From Pseudomonas cremoricolorata (GTDB lineage: Bacteria; Pseudomonadota; Gammaproteobacteria; Pseudomonadales; Pseudomonadaceae): a DNA stretch of 64,000 bases. The notes under the pieces are model-generated. The model had not been told where the DNA came from, did not search any database, and saw nothing but the letters and a program-made list of their open reading frames with translations. Shown here in pieces: positions 1 to 9,001 of the stretch. The DNA is taken from the NCBI RefSeq assembly GCF_000759535.1, contig NZ_CP009455.1, forward strand, positions 2,604,001-2,668,000, in the 5' to 3' direction. The stretch's first letter is position 1. The number at the start of each line of letters is the position of its first letter. The translations under genes and the position numbers were made by a program.

Positions 1-214
1 TGCGTGCCGGGCGCAGTTGGAAAGGCTGGTCGAACGGCGACTGGTCCTTGTCGAAGGGCGTGTACGAGGCGCATTGCAGCTTGTGAGTGGGGCTGGCGGC
101 GTCGGCCAGGCGCACAGGCTGACCCAGTGCGTACCACAAGCCCCACAGCCCGAGCAGGGCGACGATAATGGCGAATGCGTACAGTGGCAGGAGCAGGCGG
201 GTGGAGCGGGGCAT
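1..214 (-). CDS. GH17-family beta-glucan synthase/hydrolase, N-terminal part only (cut by window edge)
   Basis: An open frame starts with ATG at 214 and runs off the left edge without a stop, so 71 residues are visible. They begin with basic residues, then a single hydrophobic segment (about residues 7-30) that should anchor the protein in the inner membrane, then a periplasmic stretch containing LQCASYTPF. That motif marks the start of the glycoside hydrolase family 17 domain in Pseudomonas proteins annotated as beta-(1,6)-glucan synthases. Family assignment rests on this short motif. The catalytic part lies outside the window. Confidence 0.6.
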   Translation of the reverse strand, partial: MPRSTRLLLPLYAFAIIVALLGLWGLWYALGQPVRLADAASPTHKLQCASYTPFDKDQSPFDQPFQLRPAR

Positions 215-497
215 CGGGCGTTCCGTCGTCAGGTGCGCAGGGCAGGGGGGCGGTCAGGCGATGAGGCGAGACGCACGGGGTTCAGGTGGCGTGCAGGGTC
301 GAAACTGCACGCCGGGTGATAGTAGCCCGTCGTCAATCCTTTGGCATGCAAGGATCGCGCAGACCCGTGTGAGTAAATGGCGCTAATGGCGAAGTGCTGT
401 CGCATATGGCGGTGGTGCAGGTCGCAGTTGGAGCAGGTCTATGCTCGTCGCAGGTTGATGATGGAACCTCAATAAGACCTGACGCGGGGATGCTTTG

Positions 498-1346
498 ATG
501 AAAATGCGACGTTTACTGGGTGTGGGAACGGCCCTGGTACTGGCCATGAGCACTGCGCAAGCAATGGCCAAGGAAGTAAGCATTGGCTACGTGGATGGTT
601 GGTCCGACAGTGTCGCGACCTCCAACGTGGCCGCCGAAGTGATCAAGCAAAAGCTGGGCTATGACGTCAAACTCCAGGCTGTCGCCGCGGGCATCATGTG
701 GCAGGGCGTGGCGACCGGCAAACTCGATGCGACGCTGTCGGCGTGGCTGCCCGTCACCCACGGCGAGTACTGGACCAAGAACAAGGACAAGGTGGTCGAC
801 TACGGCCCGAACTTCAAGGACGCCAAGATCGGTCTGATCGTGCCGGACTACGTCAAGGCCAACAGCATCGCCGACCTCAAGACCGACAGCAGCTTCAAGC
901 AGAAGATCGTCGGCATCGACGCCGGTGCCGGGGTGATGATCAAGGCCGAACAGGCCATCAAGGACTACGACCTGACCGGCTATAAACTGGTCGCCAGTTC
1001 CGGTGCGGCGATGACCACCGAACTGGGCAAGGCCTACGACAAGAAAGAATCCATCGCCGTGACCGGCTGGGTGCCGCACTGGATGTTCGCCAAGTGGCAA
1101 CTGAAATTCCTCGAAGATCCGAAGAAAGTCTTCGGTGAAGCCGAAACTGTCAACAACATCGGCAGCAAGCAATTGGCGACCAAAGCGCCGGAAGTGGCCG
1201 AGTTCCTGAAGAAGTTCTCCTGGCAGTCCAAGGATGAGATCGGCGAAGTGATGCTGGCCATCCAGAATGGCGCCAAGCCTGATGCCGCGGCCAAAGACTG
1301 GGTGGCCAAGCACCCAGAGCGCGTCAAGGAGTGGACTGGCAAGTAA
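498..1346 (+). CDS. Glycine betaine/choline-type ABC transporter substrate-binding protein
   Basis: A 282-residue periplasmic binding protein of the OpuAC family. A signal peptide (MKMRRLLGVG... cut after AMA) leads into the mature domain. Aromatic residues typical of quaternary-ammonium cages are visible in GYVDGWSDS, IMWQGV, SAWLP, HGEYW and GWVPHWMF. ATG at 498 is chosen over the in-frame TTG three bases upstream; a GGGGA ribosome-site-like stretch lies upstream. No permease or ATPase gene is adjacent, so it probably feeds a transporter encoded elsewhere, as is known for the CbcX/CaiX/BetX binding proteins of Pseudomonas. It resembles BetX most in being an orphan, but the substrate cannot be fixed from sequence. 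Confidence 0.85.
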   Translation: MKMRRLLGVGTALVLAMSTAQAMAKEVSIGYVDGWSDSVATSNVAAEVIKQKLGYDVKLQAVAAGIMWQGVATGKLDATLSAWLPVTHGEYWTKNKDKVVDYGPNFKDAKIGLIVPDYVKANSIADLKTDSSFKQKIVGIDAGAGVMIKAEQAIKDYDLTGYKLVASSGAAMTTELGKAYDKKESIAVTGWVPHWMFAKWQLKFLEDPKKVFGEAETVNNIGSKQLATKAPEVAEFLKKFSWQSKDEIGEVMLAIQNGAKPDAAAKDWVAKHPERVKEWTGK

Positions 1347-1385
1347 GCGGCCAGTCATTGCCGATGGGGCTGCCCGCCAGCCCCG

Positions 1386-1979
1386 TCAGCGACGGGCGTC
1401 GAACACCGCGTGCAGGTGCGCGCGGTAACTGTCGAACGCTGCGATCGCACCCTGCTGAGCCTGTAACTCCTCCTGCTCGGTCAGTCGCAAAGCATCGATC
1501 TGTTCAACGAACGCACGCCAGTGCAGCGCCCGTCCCTCGGGGTGCGCCGCCAGGTGCCGAGCACCGTGTGAAGCATCCAGCCCCAGGTGCTGACTGTGCT
1601 TGAACAGAAACGCTGCGCCCAGATTCGATCCCTCACTGCAATACAGCCAGCCCAGCGCGTGGGCCGCACTTGCCTGCACGGCTGCCGGTGTCTCCGGCAA
1701 CGCCAGACCCAGGTCGTTGAAATCTTTGCGCACCGCAGCGAAACGCGACAGATCGGCGAGCCCGGGCAACAGCCGATTGAGTTCGGCGTCGTGGTAGAGG
1801 CCGAGCAAACTGCCATGAAAACGGTGTTGTACCTGTAGGAAACAGGCATAGCGTTGCAGATCGGCAAAGGGCCGAGCCGCCATGACCTGCACATCAACGC
1901 TGTCGTGGTCGCGGCTGCTGGCCGCCTTGAGGCGTTTGCAGCGGCTCGGCTCGGCCAGGCAAGGGGCGGGTGCACTCAT
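1386..1979 (-). CDS. Biliverdin-producing heme oxygenase
   Basis: A 197-residue all-helical heme oxygenase. Known family reaction: heme to biliverdin, CO and Fe2+. The proximal heme ligand is probably His25 in the sequence SSRDHDSVD. The distal-helix signature is YCSEGSNLGAAF, followed by GARHLAAHPEGRALHW, typical of bacterial HemO/BphO relatives. No TonB receptor, sigma/anti-sigma pair or bacteriophytochrome lies beside it, so neighbours do not say whether it serves iron acquisition or biliverdin supply. The ATG at 1979 has only a weak ribosome site, and the first 13 residues are poorly conserved-looking; a start further inside is possible. Confidence 0.82.
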   Translation of the reverse strand: MSAPAPCLAEPSRCKRLKAASSRDHDSVDVQVMAARPFADLQRYACFLQVQHRFHGSLLGLYHDAELNRLLPGLADLSRFAAVRKDFNDLGLALPETPAAVQASAAHALGWLYCSEGSNLGAAFLFKHSQHLGLDASHGARHLAAHPEGRALHWRAFVEQIDALRLTEQEELQAQQGAIAAFDSYRAHLHAVFDARR

Positions 1980-2201
1980 TAGAAGATCCGTGGAAGGGGC
2001 GCGGGGCGATATGATGGCTGGCGCGCAGGCTGCTGACTAGCGGCAGCGAACCGGCGGCAGCGCGAACGGTCCATGGTGCTGGCGGTACAGGGCTGACTCG
2101 ATGGCGTGACGCGGGTCGCTTGTACCGTCCACCCACGGTGATATCCTTCCCGTCCACGCGGCCGTCCGCGTCGCCCCTATGGACAGCATTCGGTTTTATT
2201 C

Positions 2202-3695
2202 ATGAAGAAATCAGTAGGTATTCTCTGCGGTCTGGCCGTCGCCATCGCCGCCATCACCACCGCTGGTGCCTGGTTCACCGGCAAGCAGATTCCGGGCGAG
2301 CTGGAGCACGCGGTCACCCGTGCCAACGCCGAGTTCAAGAACGCTGTTGCCGGCACGGGTGGCAGCATGACGATGGAGCTGGTGTCGCTCGAGCAGCACT
2401 GGTTCACCAGTGATGCGCGCTACCGCATCGTCATCAAGGATGTGCAGATCGGTCAGGGTGAGCCGCTCAACTTTGAACTGGGTGCGACCGATCACATCGA
2501 GCACGGGCCGTTCCCCTGGACTCGGGTCAAGTCGCTCAAGCTGCTGCCGGTCATGGCGGTCAGCAACAGCGAGCTGGTCAAGTCCGATCAGCTCGCGCCG
2601 CTGTTCGAGGCAGCGGGCGGCAAGATGCCCGTCAGCGCTACCGGCACGCTGGGTTACGGTGGCAGCATCGACACCGAAACGCATGTCGCCCCGCTGAAGT
2701 TCACCCAGGACAATGGCGGCCTGTTCGACTTTGCCGGCATGACCCTGAACGTCGATGGCGACCGCGATGGCAACGCCATGAAGATTCACGGCAACTTCGA
2801 CCGGCTGGAAGTGAAGATCGTCGGTGATCGTCCACCGGCCACCTTCGTGCTCGAAGGTTTCAAGGTCGGTGGCGACCTGAGCAAGACCGACTACGAGAAG
2901 ATCTACGTCGGCAAGCTCGACCTGTTCCTCGATCAACTGCAGGCGACCCTTGGGCCCAAGCAGGACGTGCTGGTCGCCAAGGGTATCGAGCAGAACAACC
3001 TGTACAACCTCGAAGGCAAGGACCGTCTGGGCGGGCGCCTGGAATACAAGGTGTCCGACATCACCTACGCCAACCGTGCCGTCGGTAGCGGGCAGATGGT
3101 CATGACCTTCCGCTCGCTCGACATTCCGTCGACCCTGGCGCTGAGCGAGTGGTACCAGGGTAAGATGCCGCAGATCCAGGCGGCAGCCGCCGACGGCCAG
3201 GCAATGCCCCAGATTCAGATGACCGATGCCGAGCGCGCCCAGGTGCACGGTGATCTGCAGAAACTGCTGGCGGCAAAGCCGACGGCATCCATCGAAGACC
3301 TGTCGTTCAAGACCGCGCGTGGCACCAGTCGCTTCAAACTCGATGTCGATTTCGCCAATCCGGCGTCCTTCGACCTGCCGGCTGACCAACTGACCCGGCA
3401 GATCATCGCCAAGCTCAGTGGCAAGCTGTCGCTGTCCAAGCCCATGGTCGGTGACCTGGCCACCTTGCAGGCGCTGCTCGGCGGCGAGACCGACGCCCAG
3501 GCGATCGCCCAGCAGTCCAACCAGGCGGGTGAAATGCTCGGCATGATGGCGGTGCAGAGCGGGCTGGCCACGGTGCAGGGCGATGACGTGGTCTCGAGCC
3601 TGGACTACGCCGCCGGCCAGGTCGACTTCAACGGCAAGCAGATGACCGTCGAAGAGTTCCTGATGATGCTCCAGGCGCTGGTTCCACAGCGCTGA
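2202..3695 (+). CDS. DUF945 (YdgA-family) protein
   Basis: 497 residues. An N-terminal hydrophobic segment (residues about 5-24) acts as signal peptide or membrane anchor. The following IPGELEHAVTRANAEF...VSLEQHWFTSDARY is the typical start of the YdgA/DUF945 family. The rest is beta-rich and ends in VDFNGKQMTVEEFLMM, the common C-terminal signature. The family is envelope-associated with no firmly established biochemical role. Transcribed alone; 250 bases separate it from nadA. Confidence 0.8.
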   Translation: MKKSVGILCGLAVAIAAITTAGAWFTGKQIPGELEHAVTRANAEFKNAVAGTGGSMTMELVSLEQHWFTSDARYRIVIKDVQIGQGEPLNFELGATDHIEHGPFPWTRVKSLKLLPVMAVSNSELVKSDQLAPLFEAAGGKMPVSATGTLGYGGSIDTETHVAPLKFTQDNGGLFDFAGMTLNVDGDRDGNAMKIHGNFDRLEVKIVGDRPPATFVLEGFKVGGDLSKTDYEKIYVGKLDLFLDQLQATLGPKQDVLVAKGIEQNNLYNLEGKDRLGGRLEYKVSDITYANRAVGSGQMVMTFRSLDIPSTLALSEWYQGKMPQIQAAAADGQAMPQIQMTDAERAQVHGDLQKLLAAKPTASIEDLSFKTARGTSRFKLDVDFANPASFDLPADQLTRQIIAKLSGKLSLSKPMVGDLATLQALLGGETDAQAIAQQSNQAGEMLGMMAVQSGLATVQGDDVVSSLDYAAGQVDFNGKQMTVEEFLMMLQALVPQR

Positions 3696-3746
3696 TCGGC
3701 AGTAGCGCACGGTGCCTGCCCAGGCCCGTGCGTGGCGTGCTTCGAT

Positions 3747-3771
3747 GCCCCAGGCCCGCGTGCCCTGGGGC
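3747..3771 (+). terminator. GC hairpin after the DUF945 gene
   Basis: GCCCCAGG at 3747-3754 pairs perfectly with CCTGGGGC at 3764-3771 around a 9-base loop. There is no U-run, so it is at best a weak intrinsic terminator. Confidence 0.3.
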
Positions 3772-3947
3772 GTACCACTGCTCGGAAAAATCGCTTTTGA
3801 ATTGATCCGATTGTCTGTAGCCTTCGGCGTCCGATAACAATCCGCGCCCGCAGGTGGGCCGCGACGGCACGCCGTCCGGCACCTTTAGCCGATCTGCCAG
3901 GACGCGGTGCTACTCTCGATTGACGCGCGCGCGCAGGTCCCGTGATC

Positions 3948-5006
3948 ATGACCCAGATTTCCGAACGTCTCCTGGTTCAAGCCCACCTTGATGCCAAGCA
4001 GCCCCAGCCCTTGACGGCCGAGCAGGAGGCTGACTACCGCGCAGCCATCGCCGCCGAACTCAAGGCGCAGAATGCCGTGCTGGTTGCCCACTTCTATTGC
4101 GACCCGGTGATCCAGGCCCTGGCCGAGGAAACCGGTGGCTGCGTTTCCGACTCGTTGGAGATGGCCCGTTTCGGCAAGCAGCACGAAGCCGACACGGTGG
4201 TGGTGGCCGGTGTCCGCTTCATGGGCGAAACGGCGAAGATTCTCACCCCGCACAAACGCATCCTCATGCCGACCCTGGAAGCGACCTGCTCGCTCGATCT
4301 GGGCTGTCCGGTAGAGGCGTTCTCGGCCTTCTGCGACCAGCATCCCGAGCGCACCGTGGTGGTCTATGCCAACACCTCGGCGGCGGTGAAGGCGCGGGCC
4401 GACTGGGTGGTGACTTCCAGCTGCGCGCTGGAGATCGTCGAAAGCCTGATGGACAACGGCGAGACCTTCATCTGGGGCCCTGACCAGCACCTGGGTCGCT
4501 ACATCCAGAAGCAGACCGGCGCCGACATGCTGCTGTGGGACGGTGCCTGCATCGTTCACGAAGAGTTCAAGTCACGCCAGTTGGCCGACATGAAGGCGCT
4601 TTACCCGGACGCGGCGGTGCTGGTGCATCCCGAATCGCCGGAGTCGGTCATCGAGCTGGCCGATGCCGTTGGCTCTACCAGCCAGCTGATCAAAGCGGCG
4701 CAGACCCTGCCCAGCAGCACCTTCATCGTCGCCACCGACCGCGGCATTTTCTACAAGATGCAGCAGTTGTGCCCGGACAAGACCTTCATCGAAGCGCCAA
4801 CGGCCGGTAACGGCGCCGCGTGCCGCAGCTGCGCGCATTGCCCGTGGATGGCGATGAACACCCTCGAGCGCACCCTCGATTGCCTGCGCACCGGCAGCAA
4901 CGAGATCAGCGTCGACCCGGCGCTGATTCCGCGAGCGGTCAAACCGTTGCAGCGGATGCTGGACTTCACCCAGGCAGCGCGGTTGAAACTCTCGGGCAAT
5001 GCCTGA
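3948..5006 (+). CDS. nadA: Quinolinate synthase NadA
   Basis: 352 residues. Condenses iminoaspartate with dihydroxyacetone phosphate to quinolinate in de novo NAD synthesis, using a [4Fe-4S] cluster. Cluster-ligand cysteines are visible at C114 ([10 protein letters not shown]), C201 ([11 protein letters not shown]) and in the CxxCxxC motif at C292/C295/C298. Length matches the family. ATG at 3948 is preferred; an in-frame GTG lies six bases upstream. Gene order nadA then convergent bepA is conserved in pseudomonads. No nadB or nadC is near. Confidence 0.97.
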   Translation: MTQISERLLVQAHLDAKQPQPLTAEQEADYRAAIAAELKAQNAVLVAHFYCDPVIQALAEETGGCVSDSLEMARFGKQHEADTVVVAGVRFMGETAKILTPHKRILMPTLEATCSLDLGCPVEAFSAFCDQHPERTVVVYANTSAAVKARADWVVTSSCALEIVESLMDNGETFIWGPDQHLGRYIQKQTGADMLLWDGACIVHEEFKSRQLADMKALYPDAAVLVHPESPESVIELADAVGSTSQLIKAAQTLPSSTFIVATDRGIFYKMQQLCPDKTFIEAPTAGNGAACRSCAHCPWMAMNTLERTLDCLRTGSNEISVDPALIPRAVKPLQRMLDFTQAARLKLSGNA

Positions 5007-5027
5007 CCAGGCAGAGCAACGCTTGTA

Positions 5028-5065
5028 GGGGGCGATTGAGCGCTGCCCCCGCTAGGCTCACTAGC
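5028..5065. terminator. Two hairpins between convergent nadA and bepA
   Basis: GGGGGC (5028-5033) pairs with GCCCCC (5045-5050), followed at once by GCTAG-GCTCA-CTAGC (5051-5065). They fill the gap between two converging genes and may stop transcription from both sides. No long T-run. Confidence 0.4.
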
Positions 5066-6497
5066 GCCCCATCATGTCCCTGACCATGCGCTGCTGCTCC
5101 ATGATCTCGCGCTGACGCTGGTCTATCTGCGCGGCCAGCGGGAAGTTGCTGCCGGCGCGGCGCTTGGCGAAGTCCAGTTGCTGAATGGCCTGATCGAAAT
5201 CACCGACCAGAGTGAAGTACTCGGCCCGCGCCCGGTGCAGGCCGATGGTGTCGCCTGACAGGCCACGCACTTCTGCGACTTCATACCAGACGTCCGGGTC
5301 TTGCGGGCGATTCTTCAGCAGTGCATCGAGCACCTTCTGCGCCTCGGCTGGCTTGCCCTGCTTGATCAACAGGTCGGCACGTACCTGGTTCAGCGGGTAG
5401 CTGCCGGGGTACAGGACCTGCAAGCGCTCCACCAACTGCTGGGCCTCGGCCAGGCGGTTGTTGGTGATCTCCAGGTCGATCTGCGCGAGGTTGTAGGTAA
5501 TGTCGTTGGGTGCCTTGGCCAGCAGCGGCTTGAGGTTGGCGCGCGCTTCGTTGAGTCTGCCGCTCTTGATCTGCGCCAGGGCCAGGCCATAGCGCGCTGC
5601 GTCCAGGGTCGGATCTTCATCGAGCTGGGCCTGGAAGCGCTTGGCGGCGAGGCCCGGAGTGCCTTCGTAGGTCAGTGCCACGCGGGCGCGAATCAGTTGA
5701 TAGCGCAAGCTGTCTTCCACGCCACCCTTGGGCGCCTGTTCGGCGCGGTTGCGGGTGTCGGCGATCCGCGATTCGGTGACCGGGTGAGTCAGTAGAAACT
5801 CCGGCGGCTTGCCGTCGTAGCGATACTGCCGCGCCAGGCGCTCGAACATGGTGGGCATGTTGCGTGGATCGTAACCGGCCTTTTCCAGGTTCTGGATGCC
5901 GATGCGATCGGCCTCCTGCTCGTTCTGCCGCGAAAAGCGCCGTTGCTCTTGGATCGCGGCGGCCTGGGAACCGGCGATCAGGCCGATACCGGCGTCGCCA
6001 CCGCCGCCAGCGGCCAGCACGATACCGGCCAGCAGCGCGGCCATCATCGGCAATTGCATGCGCTGCTGGGCCTCGACGCCGCGGGCGAAGTGGCGCTGCG
6101 ACAAGTGCGCCAGTTCGTGGGCCAGCACCGAGGCGTACTCGCCTTCGGTCTGCGCGTTGAGGAACAGCCCGCCGTTGACCCCCACGATGCCGCCGGGAGC
6201 GGCGAAGGCGTTGAGTTCGCGGCTGTCGATGAGTACGAATTCCAGACGCCGATCCTGCAACTGGCTGGTTTCGGCCAGCCGGTACACGCTGGTCTCGACG
6301 TAATCCTTCAACTGCGGATCGTTCAACTGCTTGACGTTGCCGCGCAACAAGCTCAGCCAGGCGCGACCCAGATCATGCTCCTGCTTGGGCGAGACGATCG
6401 AGGAACTGGAATCGCCCAACGACGGCAGATCGTCGGCCTGGCTCGGCGCAGCCAGCAGACAGGCCAGCGCCAGCAAGGTGGGGCGCAGTAAATTCAT
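5061..6497 (-). CDS. bepA: Periplasmic M48 metalloprotease/TPR chaperone, BepA-like
   Basis: 478 residues with a cleavable signal peptide (cut after PSQA). The Zn-protease motif HELAH is at 127-131, with a downstream EQEADRIG giving the third ligand. The C-terminal half (about 290-470) is made of TPR repeats. In E. coli, BepA (YfgC) helps LptD assembly and degrades misassembled outer-membrane proteins at the BAM complex; the same role is inferred here. Convergent with nadA and divergent from the TusA-like gene. Confidence 0.9.
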   Translation of the reverse strand: MNLLRPTLLALACLLAAPSQADDLPSLGDSSSSIVSPKQEHDLGRAWLSLLRGNVKQLNDPQLKDYVETSVYRLAETSQLQDRRLEFVLIDSRELNAFAAPGGIVGVNGGLFLNAQTEGEYASVLAHELAHLSQRHFARGVEAQQRMQLPMMAALLAGIVLAAGGGGDAGIGLIAGSQAAAIQEQRRFSRQNEQEADRIGIQNLEKAGYDPRNMPTMFERLARQYRYDGKPPEFLLTHPVTESRIADTRNRAEQAPKGGVEDSLRYQLIRARVALTYEGTPGLAAKRFQAQLDEDPTLDAARYGLALAQIKSGRLNEARANLKPLLAKAPNDITYNLAQIDLEITNNRLAEAQQLVERLQVLYPGSYPLNQVRADLLIKQGKPAEAQKVLDALLKNRPQDPDVWYEVAEVRGLSGDTIGLHRARAEYFTLVGDFDQAIQQLDFAKRRAGSNFPLAAQIDQRQREIMEQQRMVRDMMGR

Positions 6498-6606
6498 GCA
6501 GTAGGCTCGCGTGAAGTGAAAGATTCCTACTGTAGCCGCCTCGCACCTTGCCGACCAGTGGCGCTATCCTAGGCGGCCTTTGTGTCCTGCCCTGTGGAGA
6601 CCCCCC

Positions 6607-6846
6607 GTGAGCGAACCCCTGACCTGCGCTGCCGAACTCGACGCCAGTGGCCTGAACTGTCCGTTGCCGCTACTCAAGGCGAAGATGGCGCTCAATGGTC
6701 TGGCCAGCGGCGCGGTCCTCAAGGTGATCGCCACCGATGCGGGCTCCCAGCGTGACTTTCACACCTTTGCCCGCCTCTCAGGTCATAGCCTGGTCGACGA
6801 GCAGGTCGACGCTGGCGTCTACACCTACTGGCTGCGCAAGGCCTGA
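6607..6846 (+). CDS. TusA/SirA-family sulfur carrier protein
   Basis: 79 residues with the family motif LNCPLPLLKAK, whose Cys carries a persulfide in TusA proteins. I chose GTG at 6607 because GGAGA (6596-6600) lies at correct spacing; the frame is open further upstream but without a good start. The P. aeruginosa homolog at the same position (PA1006, next to nadA/bepA) has been linked to molybdenum homeostasis and nitrate respiration rather than tRNA thiolation. That function is inferred here from synteny only. Probably cotranscribed with the PerM-like gene 18 bases downstream. Confidence 0.88.
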   Translation: MSEPLTCAAELDASGLNCPLPLLKAKMALNGLASGAVLKVIATDAGSQRDFHTFARLSGHSLVDEQVDAGVYTYWLRKA

Positions 6847-6864
6847 GTTTTCCAAGGATCCGTA

Positions 6865-7935
6865 ATGTTCAACGTGCTACGCGGCTGGGTGCAGCGCTAC
6901 TTCTCTGACGAGCAGGCGGTGGTGCTGGCCGTCCTGCTGTTCCTCGCCTTCACCGTGGTACTGACGTTTGGCGGCATGCTTGCGCCGGTGCTGGCGGGCA
7001 TGGTGCTGGCCTTCCTCATGCAGGGGCTGGTCAACGCTCTGGAGCGTCTTAAGGTGCCGAGCGGGGTGGCGGTAGGTCTTGTCTTCACCCTGTTCATGGG
7101 TGCGCTGGCGGTATTTCTGCTGGTGCTGGTGCCGCTGCTCTGGCATCAGTTGATTACCCTGTTCAACGAGCTGCCGGGCATGCTCGGCAAATGGCAGTCG
7201 CTGTTGCTGCTGTTGCCCGAGCGCTACCCGCACCTGGTGTCGGACGAGCAGGTACTGCGCGCCATCGAATCGGTACGTGGCGAGATCGGCAAGTTTGGCC
7301 AATGGGCGCTGGGGTTTTCCCTGTCGAGCCTGCCGCTGCTGGTCAGTGCCATGATCTACCTGGTGCTGGTGCCGATCCTGGTGTTCTTCTTCCTCAAGGA
7401 CCGTGAGCTGATCGCGCGTTGGGTGGTCGGTTACCTGCCGCGTGAGCGCACCTTGCTCAATCGGGTCGGCGACGAGATGAACCGCCAGATCGCCAACTAC
7501 ATCCGCGGCAAGGGTATCGAGATTCTGATTTGCGGCATCGCCACCTACATTGCCTTCATCAGCCTGGGGCTGAACTACGCCGCCTTGCTCGCCTTGCTGG
7601 TGGGCCTGTCGGTGGTGGTGCCCTACGTCGGCGCGGTGGTGGTGACGGTGCCGGTGACCCTGATTGCGCTGTTCCAGTGGGGCTGGGGCGATCAGTTCAT
7701 CTACCTGATGGTGACCTACGCGATCATCCAGGCCCTCGATGGCAACGTGCTGGTGCCGCTGCTGTTCTCTGAGGCGGTGAGTCTGCACCCGGTGGCGATC
7801 ATCTGCGCGGTGCTGCTGTTCGGCGGGCTGTGGGGGTTCTGGGGAATCTTCTTCGCCATTCCCCTGGCGACACTGTTCAAGGCGGTGCTCGATGCCTGGC
7901 CGCGTCAGGAGCCAAGTGTGGCGCCGCTGTTGTAG
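6865..7935 (+). CDS. AI-2E/PerM-family inner-membrane permease
   Basis: 356 residues with about eight transmembrane segments in the usual pattern: two paired helices at the N-terminus, a soluble stretch (about 95-150), then the conserved C-terminal cluster including VVPYVGAVVVTVP and QALDGNVLVPLLFSEAVSLHPVAI. The family includes AI-2 exporter TqsA and putative permease PerM; the substrate is unknown here. ATG at 6865 has AAGGAT upstream. Likely operon with the preceding sulfur-carrier gene. Confidence 0.88.
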   Translation: MFNVLRGWVQRYFSDEQAVVLAVLLFLAFTVVLTFGGMLAPVLAGMVLAFLMQGLVNALERLKVPSGVAVGLVFTLFMGALAVFLLVLVPLLWHQLITLFNELPGMLGKWQSLLLLLPERYPHLVSDEQVLRAIESVRGEIGKFGQWALGFSLSSLPLLVSAMIYLVLVPILVFFFLKDRELIARWVVGYLPRERTLLNRVGDEMNRQIANYIRGKGIEILICGIATYIAFISLGLNYAALLALLVGLSVVVPYVGAVVVTVPVTLIALFQWGWGDQFIYLMVTYAIIQALDGNVLVPLLFSEAVSLHPVAIICAVLLFGGLWGFWGIFFAIPLATLFKAVLDAWPRQEPSVAPLL

Positions 7936-7955
7936 GGCGGCGCCCCTGTCGGCGG

Positions 7956-8429
7956 TCAGGCCTTGTCCAGCGCCTCGGCCGCTGCCAGCACGGCATCGAC
8001 ATGGCCGGGTACCTTCACGCCACGCCACTGCTGGCGCAGCACGCCATCCTTGTCGATCAGGAAAGTGCTGCGATCGACGCCCAGGTATTCCTTGCCATAG
8101 AGCTTCTTGAGCCTGATCACATCGAACAGCTGGCACAGGGCTTCGTCCTTGTCGCTGATCAGCTCGAAGGTGAAGCCCTGCTTGGCCTTGAAGTTTTCAT
8201 GGGATTTCAGGCCGTCGCGCGAGATGCCGAAGACCACCGTATTGGCGGCGGCGAAGGCCGAGGCCTGATCACGGAAACCCTGGCCCTGGGTGGTGCAGCC
8301 CGGCGTGCTGTCCTTGGGGTAGAAATACAGCACCACCTGCTGACCCTTGAGCTCGGCGAGATGGACGGTCTGGCCACTGGTGGCCTGGGCCTGGAAGTCA
8401 GGCACCGCCTGGTCGATGGCAACGCTCAT
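7956..8429 (-). CDS. bcp: Thioredoxin-dependent peroxiredoxin Bcp
   Basis: 157 residues, AhpC/TSA fold; reduces hydroperoxides. The peroxidatic Cys sits in TPGCTTQGQGFRD. E. coli Bcp has a resolving Cys five residues later; here that position is Gly, leaving only one other Cys (EALCQLF). It may therefore work as a 1-Cys enzyme or use an atypical resolving Cys. The frame is open far upstream, but the ATG at 8429 has GGAGACC at good spacing and gives the standard length. Lies 11 bases after gcvR on the same strand, so the two form an operon. Confidence 0.93.
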   Translation of the reverse strand: MSVAIDQAVPDFQAQATSGQTVHLAELKGQQVVLYFYPKDSTPGCTTQGQGFRDQASAFAAANTVVFGISRDGLKSHENFKAKQGFTFELISDKDEALCQLFDVIRLKKLYGKEYLGVDRSTFLIDKDGVLRQQWRGVKVPGHVDAVLAAAEALDKA

Positions 8430-8440
8430 GCAGGGTCTCC

Positions 8441-9001
8441 TCAAACAGGGTTCTGTGGACGCCAGGGCTCGATCAGGGCATCGAGGTTCAGGGCGTCGGC
8501 GAAGTCCAGGAACTGGTCGCGCAGCCAGCTGATCTGCGTGCCGGCCGGCAGGATCACGGTGAACTGGGCGTTGAGCATGCTGCTGCCGGTCTGTGGCGCC
8601 AGGTAAGTGTCGCAGGTCATGGCATCGAGCTCGACGCGGTGGTCGAGGAAGAACTGGCACAGCTCGTTGATGATGTCCGGGCGATAGGCGGCGCTGACAT
8701 AGGCAACGTAGGGCAGGGCCTGGGGGCGTACCTCCTGCTCGGCGCTGCGCACCACATCGATGGTCATGCCATGTTTTTTCGCCAGACCCGGCAAGGTGGA
8801 CTCTAGGCGCGCGAGGGCGTCCCAGTTGCCGCCGACCTGCAGCACTAGGGCGCTGGTTTCGCCATGGCGGCTCAGCCGCGAGGTGACCACCGCGCAGCGA
8901 TTGTCGAAGGCGGCACGGCTCAGAATGTTGGCCAGCTCCATCGGGTTGGGGCCCAGGGCGCTGATGACGAGAAATTGTTCACGGACGGTTGGGGTGGACA
9001 T
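8441..9001 (-). CDS. gcvR: GcvR-type ACT-domain regulator
   Basis: 186 residues containing two ACT domains (about 8-80 and 95-170), starting REQFLVISALGPNPMELANILS. This is the architecture of GcvR, the glycine-responsive antagonist of GcvA at the glycine cleavage operon in enterics. Regulatory partners are not in the window. Transcribed with bcp and divergent from dapA, an arrangement conserved across Pseudomonas. Confidence 0.87.
   Translation of the reverse strand: MSTPTVREQFLVISALGPNPMELANILSRAAFDNRCAVVTSRLSRHGETSALVLQVGGNWDALARLESTLPGLAKKHGMTIDVVRSAEQEVRPQALPYVAYVSAAYRPDIINELCQFFLDHRVELDAMTCDTYLAPQTGSSMLNAQFTVILPAGTQISWLRDQFLDFADALNLDALIEPWRPQNPV

Noticed and set aside
2211..3710. 499-codon open frame on the minus strand opposite the DUF945 gene, and similar long antisense frames elsewhere (for example 31562-33754, 58616-60406)
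   Set aside because: They mirror real genes in high-G+C DNA, have low-complexity H/Q/L/V-rich products and no ribosome sites or family motifs.
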